A DNA stretch of 64,000 nt from Schizophyllum amplum (taxonomy: Eukaryota > Basidiomycota > Agaricomycetes > Agaricales > Schizophyllaceae), in contig VDMD01000006.1 in assembly GCA_007026445.1 (NCBI GenBank), positions 868,001-932,000 of the forward strand. The letters run 5' to 3'. The notes under the pieces are model-generated. The model ran no database searches, was not told where the DNA came from, and saw only the letters and a program-made list of their open reading frames with translations. Position numbers and translations under genes: made by a program. Of this stretch, positions 56,753 through 64,000 are shown piece by piece. Numbering within the stretch: position 1 is the first letter of the stretch; the number at the start of each line of letters is the position of its first letter.

Positions 56753-58457
56753 CTATAAATCATCAAACCCCGGCAGCCCCCATCGCTGGTCCGCCCCGTT
56801 CTGGCCGCGCAGCGCAACCAGCACAGACGCCCACGCGCAACACATTCCCGCGAGCCCCTCGTACAGACTATGCGGCCTGTCCGGCGTGGTCATCTTCCCC
56901 GCGACCTCAGGCGCGACCGCTAGATGCGACAGATGCACCGCCCGCATGATATTCTCCTGAGCTTTCTCCTCCTGCCGCGCGCGCGTCTCAAGGCCGCCTG
57001 GGCCTTCGACGCGGCCTTTCCCCTTTCCGCCTTTTTCACCATTCCCATCACCCGCGGAGATCGCGCGAGATGCGTACAGTCGCGCCGCAGCGAGGAGCGC
57101 AAAGACGGACCCGGCGATGCCGTGACACGCGCCGAGGCCCTTGCGAAGGAGGCCGCGGCGGTAAACGAGGGTGGCAGCGCGATCGGCGGCGCGGAGGACC
57201 GCTGGAATGCGGCGGGCGTGGTGGGCGGCGGAGGGGTGCTGGAGCGCGCGGGAGAGGAGAATGAGGGCGCCGGGGGCGCCGTGACACCATCTGGTGAAGG
57301 ATAGTCAGGGGCAGGATGATGGAAAATTGGATGATGAGGCGCGGGATGATGAGTGAATTTTAAAATGGGACGCAATCACGGGGGTGACGATGGGGATGTG
57401 GTAGGTCGGTCTGGTAATGGGTAAATAGACGTACTGGACGAGCTCGTTGGTGTCGTATTTGGAGACCCGAAGCGCGGGGGCCTTGGAGGGCCAATTGCCT
57501 TCCTCGTCTTGGATGGAAATGAGCCAGTCTATCATGGCCCAGATGTCGTCGTAGGCGTCGGTAAGGAGGTATGGTGGGCATTGCAAAAGGATGTTGAGGA
57601 TGCCGACTGAGGAGCGGCGTCAGTTGAGGGGGGCCACAAACACCGTGGAGAAGAGAGCGCACCAACACCGTGGGCGGCACCTAGATAACGTCTGCCGTGC
57701 CAAGACCACATGAGGGGCGGGCCAGGTGCAATGTCCGCGGCGTACGTCTGAGCGCCATGGCGGCCATGCGCGATAATGTTCGCTGCAATACGGGCAATGG
57801 TCGCGTCGGTAGTGATATGCGAGTCGTGGACAGCATCAGCTACTTGACTCTCGGAGTAGTCCAAAAATGCGCCGCGCAGACGAAGCAGGGCGTAGAGGAA
57901 GCCTGCGCGGCCGTACAGAACCTCGCACCCATCGTCGTCGGTAGCGCTCGTCTCGGACATGATGTCCTCCGCAGTGCGCTCGAGGAGCTGCAGGCACTCC
58001 TGCCATGGGTATCGGTCGGATCCGTCCTGGGTCTCCGCGTGAATGAGCAGGAGTGTGGCAAGGCCGACTGGGGTATCGAGGAATGCGCTTCGCGCCGGCG
58101 TCCTGGGTTTCCTCAGGTAACTGGGAAAGAGCCCTAGCGCGTCGGTAAGGTAGTGGTCGTTGAGGGCGAGAAACTCGTCTGGTGCGCCGAGATCTGCACC
58201 GTCGGCAAGGGAGGCGAGGTGCATGTTCATCAGCACTATGCCTTGGAGGATACTAATTAGTAGAGTGTAAGCGAGCCTGGAGAGAAAAGCACACCTGATA
58301 GACCGACATAGACGCTGGGGCTGGCCTCCACGTCGTCTGTAGATCGTAGAATATCGTTGACACTGGAGCCGAGCGACCTGAGGATGTCATGTTCAACTTG
58401 CGGAAGATCGCCATCTGCAGGGGGCTTGTGATTATGGCTGATGTATCGCTTGGGCAT
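56753..58457 (-). CDS. LanC-like (lanthionine synthetase C-like) protein
   Basis: A seven-fold alpha/alpha-barrel, zinc-binding family; in eukaryotes LanCL proteins add glutathione to dehydroamino acids in damaged phosphoproteins. The start is ATG 58457-58455. Exons give QVEHDILRSLGSSVNDILRS, SPSVYVGLSG, the repeat-type motif GCEVLYGRAGFLYALLRLRG, SWHGRRYLGAAHGV, GILNILLQCPPYLLTDAYDD and SKYDTNELVQ. They are followed by WCHGAPGALILLSRAL and GACHGIAGSVFALLAA, which hold the zinc-binding Cys and Cys-His, and finally SLYEGLAGMCCAWASVLVAL. The expected zinc ligands are all present, so it could be active. It ends at TAG 56755-56753. TATA box about 55 bp upstream. Confidence 0.88.
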
Positions 58458-58511
58458 GGTGATGTTATGGCTATAGGTGAAGAAGAGGGTGGATGTCGCT
58501 GGTCGACGCTG

Positions 58512-58519
58512 TATATAAG
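58512..58519 (-). promoter_or_regulatory. TATA-like box of the LanC-like gene
   Basis: The minus strand reads CTTATATA about 55 bp upstream of the ATG at 58457. Confidence 0.45.
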
Positions 58520-59108
58520 CTGTATAGGTATGCAGCCCTCGAGGTGTCGATTGAGATCACACACTGTTGCCGTGGTATGACGACGAGCCTCTCACTTCGC
58601 GAAGGCGCCGATTCAGTGCTCGTAGTAGGATTTCCTTCAGCGACTGATCCGAGAGATAAAGGGGAGACGGGTGTTTGTGTCAATATGAAGCACAGCTGCG
58701 CAAAGACTGGGTGAATTAAGAGCTCATGCAAGTTCAACTGGAACCGTTATGTACGCGTCATGTGAGTTACACGATCACGTGTCAATCTTTCCTACTTAAC
58801 GCCGCCATCTGGTTTTTCTAGTCTTCACATCTACATAACAGATCAGTGCCGAGGATAAGTTCTACAAGCAGCTCGCTGTACTCGACGAGATCCAATGCCA
58901 GACCTGGATCAATCGCGTCGCGGGTCAATTTCTCATGCACATGTCAAGTGACGACAGTCTGAGTGATGTCAGAACGGGCTGATCAAAGGCTAGCGAAGGA
59001 CGAAGCCAGCATCCTACTCAAATCCTACTCAACATCCACGACGACGACATACCTACAAAAGCTGATTAGCGCAGGACACTAGCACTAGCAGTATGATACG
59101 TATCGCTC
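58520..59108. other. Intergenic; possible coding debris
   Basis: An open stretch at about 58848-58950 (SAEDKFYKQLAVLDEIQCQT) has coding-like character but no family I can name. Otherwise nothing is seen. Confidence 0.3.
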
Positions 59109-61352
59109 AATGCCTCTATTGCGTCACATCCAGCCAGACACAGTCCTCGCCGCCGCACGCGATCATCCCGCCGGCGGCACAGCGATCCCCAGATTCCCCA
59201 CGAGCGGAATGTGCTCGAGCAGTCCTGGACGCGCGACGAAGACGCCGCCTCCGCGCCTAAGTACACATTCACGTTCTCCTTCCACGGCATCTCCTTCAAG
59301 GCTGCGTACCAGCATGACGAGGCCGCGCTCGACGGCGAACCGACGCGAGTCGACCTCGCGTTCTTCGTGCACACATGTGTGCCCGACGACGGCGTGCGGC
59401 TGTACAACGAGGCGCCGGCAATGGACAAGAACATGGCTACCAGGCGAGTACCCGGCGGCGACGATCATCCACAACCGGTGCGTGTCGGTGCTGGCGCACC
59501 TCTGGAAGGCGCCGACAGCGGACACGACGGCGGTGGGCACGGCGACCGCAGGCTCGTCGGAGGCCGTGATGCTGGCGGGGCTGGCGCTGATGAAGCGCTG
59601 GCAGGACCGGCAGAAGCGCCCCGGGAAGGACCAGTGCCATCCAAATATCGTGTTTAGCGCGAATGCGCAGGTCGCGCTGGAGAAGTTTGCTGGGTGTGTG
59701 GGGGCGTGGATTACTTCGGAGAGTGCTGACTGTCTTGCAGGTACTGGGACGTGGAGGCACGCATGATCCCCGTCAATCGAGTGACTTCCTGCGTGATGAA
59801 GCCCGAGGACGCGATCCAGTGCATTGACGAAAAAACCATCGAGGTCATGGTGATCGTCGGCTCCACCTACAATGGCGCCTTTGAGGATGTTGGCCGCATG
59901 AGCAGCCTGCGTAAGTGATCAAGATACTTGCTGGCGCAGACCTTTACTGACAAGCTGGCAGAGAATGACCTTCAGGAGCGCACGGGACTTGACATCCCCA
60001 TCCATGTTGATGCTGCAGGCGCAGGGTTCATCGCGCCCCGCGTACCCCAATTACAAGTGGACCTTCGACCTGCCGCGCGTTATGAGGTGGGTAATCGTGT
60101 GCGCTACTCCTACAAGCACTCGTGTGCGCTACTCCTACAAGCACATCCTGACGGCCTCTTTGACAGCATCAACGCCTCAGGGCACAGATTTGGCCTTGTT
60201 TACCTCGGGCTTAGCTGGCTCATATTCCGAGGCGAAAGCTGTCTTCACAAGGACCTGGTTTTCGAGCTACGTGAGTGGCGCGTGTCATGACAAAGTCCTT
60301 ACCCTTGAGCTTGATGTCCACTGCTAGACTACCTGGGCTCCACAGAATATTCGTACACACTTGATTTCTCCAAGCCCGCTGCGCCGGTCTTGGCGCAGAT
60401 GGTCAAGTGAGTGGCCGTTTCTGCGTTGCGTGGCTGTTGCTGGTTGCGTGGCCGCTTCTTGCTGCGCGGCCGTTTCTTGCACTTGTGTAGGTTTTCTGAC
60501 ACTGAGCTCACAGCTTCCTCAACGTCGGATACGACGGCTGCACGAAGATCGCCTTTGAAGATCTGCGCAATGCGCGCATGCTCGCGCGCGCCCTCGAGCG
60601 CACGTATTTCACCGTGCTGTCGGATATTCACCTGCCGTCGCAGGATGAACCGGATGGTGTGGATGAGGAGGATTCGCAATCTTACGTGAAGGGGTTGCCG
60701 GTGGTGAGTTTTAGGCGAGTAGTTTTTTTGTCATGTTTTATATATGAGGGAAGATGAGGCAACAATCGGGCTGACCGTGTCACGTAGGCTCAACGACGAA
60801 TACCGCGAGAAGTATCCATATGTGAAGCAGGCGTGGCTGCAGGCAAGTCTCCGGACGAAGGGGTGCGTGATACTGAATATCAGTTGTCAATAATCGACGA
60901 GCGTAAGTATGCTGACTCGCATCTCAGCTGGGTTGTGCCGAACTACAACGCATTGAAGGGCGAAGAGGGTATAGAGATGCTGCGCGTCGTCCTGCGCGAA
61001 AGTATGACGGAGGACCTTGTTGAGCGGCTGGTGGTGGATATTTTGCAGTGCGCAGAGTTGTTCATGGGTGAGTAGTGCATGCAACTTGCAGCGATCCCGT
61101 GCCGTCTTTTCTCCTCGAAACTTGCTAATTGTTTTGCAGCTTCCGACGGCGCGCAAATGATGATTGCGAGCATGGGCAGCAGCGGGGTGCATCAGCCAGA
61201 TATGGAGGTAAGCCTTGCCTCATTCGATCACTACAAGCGTTTTTTTTTCTGATTCGTCGCGCAGCACTCCCCTCTCAGATCGGCGAACTTTGCGGGCTCA
61301 GAGGACAATGAAGAAGATGGCGTCTCTCAGGCTGGGTATAGTCGCCAGTGTT
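59109..61352 (+). pseudogene. Glutamate decarboxylase relic (PLP group II), active-site lysine lost
   Basis: Ancestral function: glutamate to GABA. Homology runs nearly full length: RHIQPDTVLAAARDHP, LDGEPTRVDLAFFVHTCVPD, EYPAATIIHNRCVSVLAHLW, TAVGTATAGSSEAVMLAGLA, YWDVEARMIPVNRVTSCVMK, IPIHVDAAGAGFIAP, YPNYKWTFDLPRVM, SINASGHRFGLVYLGLSWLI, YLGSTEYSYTLDFSKPAAP and VPNYNALKGEEGIEMLRVVL. The frame changes near 59440-59446, between KNMAT and EYPAAT, and again near 60034-60041, between GFIAP and AYPNYKW, where about two bases are missing. The lysine that binds PLP (family SGHKFG) is Arg here (SGHRFG, AGA at 60186-60188). Many introns keep good GT...AG ends. No intact start-to-stop reading could be made. 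Confidence 0.82.
60096..60145 (+). repeat. 25-bp tandem duplication inside a relic intron
   Basis: CGTGTGCGCTACTCCTACAA followed by GCACT is present twice in a row (60096-60120, 60121-60143, the second slightly shorter). It lies within the intron between DLPRVM and SINASGH. Confidence 0.85.
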
Positions 61353-62104
61353 GATGAAGAAACTTGACACAAACAATGTATTGTATACTCTATCCATGTG
61401 TAGCATAGTCCGTTTGCATATACTGTAGGTCCAGGACGTCGGCGTGTGGCTCTCGGACTTCATCTTGCTGATTGTGCTCGGAAGATTGAGATGAGTCACG
61501 GGCAAAGTTCAAGTCAGAGATTAGCCACGTTCACGTGCGGATCACAGCGCGCTCCCGACGCCCGCATGCCGGCCCATTGTTCTCTCTTTTCGAACCGGCA
61601 TCCGCTGGTTACGGCTGCGCTTCTCCGCGCACGCCGCGAGATCCCAGACGGCACAGGCTGCCACACGACTCCTTGTCCCGCTCGCAAAAGAGTCCTTTTC
61701 CTCCTGATCGCGCGCATTTGGCCGACGGAAATCAGTGCCCCGCGTGGATGGATTATGCCCTGGCCCTCATTCGTGTTACCGCGTTGTAATTTCGCGCAGC
61801 CCGTCGCTCTTTGTTTTCTGCCGTGATCGCGAGTACGTACGTTGAGCAAGGGCTGAGGAAGGGAAGGCCAACGAGACAATAGGTGGCACTATACGAGCTC
61901 CTTGTCTTCAGTGTTCACTCACGTCAACCGCGGGTGGGCGTGCACAGGTGCGTGTGTCCTCTGATCGTGCGAGACGTGTACTGACGGTCTGATAGGCGTA
62001 GTTGCTGGCTTTTGCACTAGGAGGGGCAACAACAAGACTTTCACATTCGCGCGCGCCACAGCCCCTCTCGCCTTCGTTGGAGCAGCAACTCCTTGTAAAC
62101 CCCT
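61353..62104. other. Intergenic; presumed promoter of the homeodomain gene
   Basis: No conserved open frame on either strand. Confidence 0.5.
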
Positions 62105-64000
62105 ATGGACGCCTCATCCTCATCCGCACATGCCCAACCTAAAGACAAGGCTGCTGCCAATAAGAAGGGGACACGGCGGACGTCCCGCACAACGTCTACA
62201 GGGGATAGGAAGAAGCGGCAGCGTGTGACCTCCGACCAACTGGCACAGCTCGAAAACGCATTCGCGGTGGATCGCATGCCGACGCAGGAGCGGCGGCGCG
62301 AGATCAGTCAGATGCTGGGCATGGACGAGCGTCAGACAAAGATCTGGTTCCAGAACAGGTGCGCGTGCTACGCTCCGCGCCCGTGTTCGCTACTCACGCG
62401 GTCCTCAGGCGGGCCAAGTTGAACAGGGAGGTTAAGGAGGGCATCCCGACTGTTATATCTCCGGACAGAGACGCTCTGATGAAGCTCTTTCGCGAACAAG
62501 AAGGTGCGTGTGCGCGTGTAGACGACGATGCGCCGCGCAACGGACTAACACGCATGCACAGGCGTCACATTCGTTCCCTGCAGCGATCTTCGCATTGGAA
62601 AATGGCGTCGAATACGCGACGAAAGCGCAAACGACCTTGCGGCATACATCTGCTACACATCCCGCTCATTGTGCTGGTTTGTGCACGCTGGCGGTCGCTG
62701 CTACGAGATGGTCATGCCCCTGGACACCATTGCCAAGATTGTCCTCGAGGAGCATACCGATCCCGATCTGGTATATGCGGCGGTGACCTTGACGAATCCA
62801 CCAACATTTTGGTACGATGAGCAACGCGGTGTATATGGCGAAGATCCATGGCAAGAAGGAGTTGATTGGACTGAAAATCAACAGGCTACTTGCGTCCTGA
62901 CGCACATTGCCATAGGGTCGAAACCCCATTTCAGGGAAGTTCAACGGCTCGTGGAGGGCGGAGACGAGGAGAAAGATCAGCCTTCGCCTCTGTCCGCCCA
63001 AGGTACATCGTTGTCGCCAATGATACCCTCCGAACGACAACAGGCAGCCGCCATGACACAAAGTCATTTGGGAAGGGGTCATCCCGTCCAACTTTCATAT
63101 CCTGACATCCCTCCCATCGAGACAGACGATGAACCTCTACCGCCCGTCCCCTTCGCCCAGCCTCCTCACCCTTCGCAATCGACAATGCTAGCCGCCCCGG
63201 TGCCCACCAAACCTCCATTAATCCCCCCAACGCATCACCAAAGCTATATGCAACCGTGGTCGGCGGGTCCGCCGTCTACCTCTCCACCGCGGACTACGTC
63301 GTCCGAAATTTCAGCCTATTCCTTGCCTCCTCTGCCTCTTACTCTGCCACCACAGCCACAACCCCAAACCATCGCCCAACGACCTCCGCCAAGTTCGAGC
63401 ATGATGCCGCCCAATGCGATGGCTACAGCGCAGTATAATATGCCGCCTCCGCCTCCGCCTCACACGATGCCCCCCACCTCGATGACTGCCTCGTCGCATG
63501 CACACGTTTCTCAACAAGCGGTCGCCCGTCGTGCCGTCTCGTATCAGATGCCAGAGCGTGTCGCGAAACAGAGTCATAGACACGGTCCATATGACGCGGC
63601 AGCCGCCCACAGTGCCCGCCGCGCATCGACCGGATCGGCGCTACAGCCACCCACGGCATATGGCTCGGGGACGTATCAATACGGGCAGATGACCTATGAG
63701 CAATCAGCTGAGCAGTACCAGCAACGAGCGCAGCACCCAGCGCATTCTGCCCCAGGCGTACGGCGGCTCTCCGTGAGCTTTGGGCAGCAGCAGCCGGTAG
63801 AGATGCGCATGGATGACGATGCGCCACGGCTGCCGCCGCCAGACCAGTACAGCCGCGCGTCGGGTCAACAACAGCCTATGGCTCGCGAAAGCTATACTCT
63901 CCCTCCTCCCAGTGCGTATGGCTCTGGCCAAGCATCAGCGTACATCACAGAACCTCCGCCATATCCGTCCGCGCCGGCCGACCGCTTTCCACCTGTCCCT
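62105..64000 (+). CDS. Homeodomain transcription factor (partial, runs off right edge)
   Basis: Nuclear DNA-binding regulator. The start is the ATG at 62105. After a short Ser/Lys-rich leader, the homeodomain begins KKRQRVTSDQLAQLENAFAV and continues QERRREISQMLGMDERQTKI to the recognition helix WFQNRRAKLNREVKEG, with the diagnostic WFQNRR completed across a 50-nt intron (62359-62408). A second intron follows near 62503. Next is a region of about 150 residues with conserved-looking sequence (GVTFVPCSDLRIGKWRR, PDLVYAAVTLTNPPTFWYDE) as in fungal stand-alone homeodomain regulators. A long Pro/Gln/Ser-rich, probably disordered tail is still open at the window end. It is a typical 60-residue homeodomain, not the TALE HD1 type. 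There is no partner homeodomain gene beside it, so a mating-locus role is unlikely; a developmental role is a guess. Confidence 0.85.

Noticed and set aside
62105..64000. Mating-type A (HD1/HD2) locus
   Set aside because: Only one homeodomain gene is present, it is of the typical WFQNRR type with a long disordered tail, and no divergent partner or MIP flank is seen.

Overview
The window is nuclear DNA of a filamentous basidiomycete, most likely an Agaricomycete. This rests on dense genes split by many short introns (about 45-65 nt, GT...AG), moderately high GC, no operons, a basidiomycete-type DUF6533 membrane protein, a fungal class III chitinase, a GT32 glycosyltransferase and a SWI1-like ARID subunit. 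All exon joins below were made by eye from splice signals, reading frame and family motifs.

Layout. 1-4.7 kb: a small unknown gene (minus) and an inositol-polyphosphate 5-phosphatase (plus). 5.2-8.4 kb: an inverted segmental duplication carrying two copies of an unrecognised gene, one frameshifted. 8.9-13 kb: an MFS monocarboxylate-type transporter and a GT32 glycosyltransferase (both minus). 13.2-15 kb: a BTB/POZ protein, followed by a 595-bp hAT-like non-autonomous transposon with an 8-bp target duplication. 16.6-22.6 kb: an unknown lysine/arginine-rich gene, a GH3 beta-N-acetylhexosaminidase-type enzyme and a GH18 chitinase with a chitin-binding module; the two enzymes could act in sequence on chitin. 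24.6-37.8 kb: a conserved nuclear block with a SWI/SNF ARID protein, a TPR + CCCH protein with a duplicated C-terminal domain, a Yju2/CCDC130 splicing factor, U1-70K and a JJJ1/DNAJC21 ribosome-biogenesis co-chaperone. Two pairs here are head-to-head with 110-145 bp between start codons.

38-48 kb: a DUF6533 membrane protein, a CAX cation/proton exchanger, Sec61 alpha and a small CYSTM protein. 48.4-53.8 kb: a small unknown gene, an NmrA-like Rossmann protein, a decayed GH30 glycanase and an intronless SAM methyltransferase. 54-56.3 kb: a Ser-rich unknown protein whose upstream region abuts a roughly 1.2-kb repeat element. 56.7-61.4 kb: a LanC-like protein and a decayed glutamate decarboxylase that has lost its PLP lysine. 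62.1 kb to the right edge: a homeodomain transcription factor that runs out of the window.

The most notable items are the mosaic inverted duplication at 5.2-8.4 kb, the hAT-like element with an exact target duplication, two enzyme relics that combine frameshifts with loss of a catalytic residue (glutamate decarboxylase Lys to Arg, GH30 Glu to Lys), and the three-module TPR/CCCH/tandem-repeat protein. I saw no CRISPR, rRNA or convincing tRNA.
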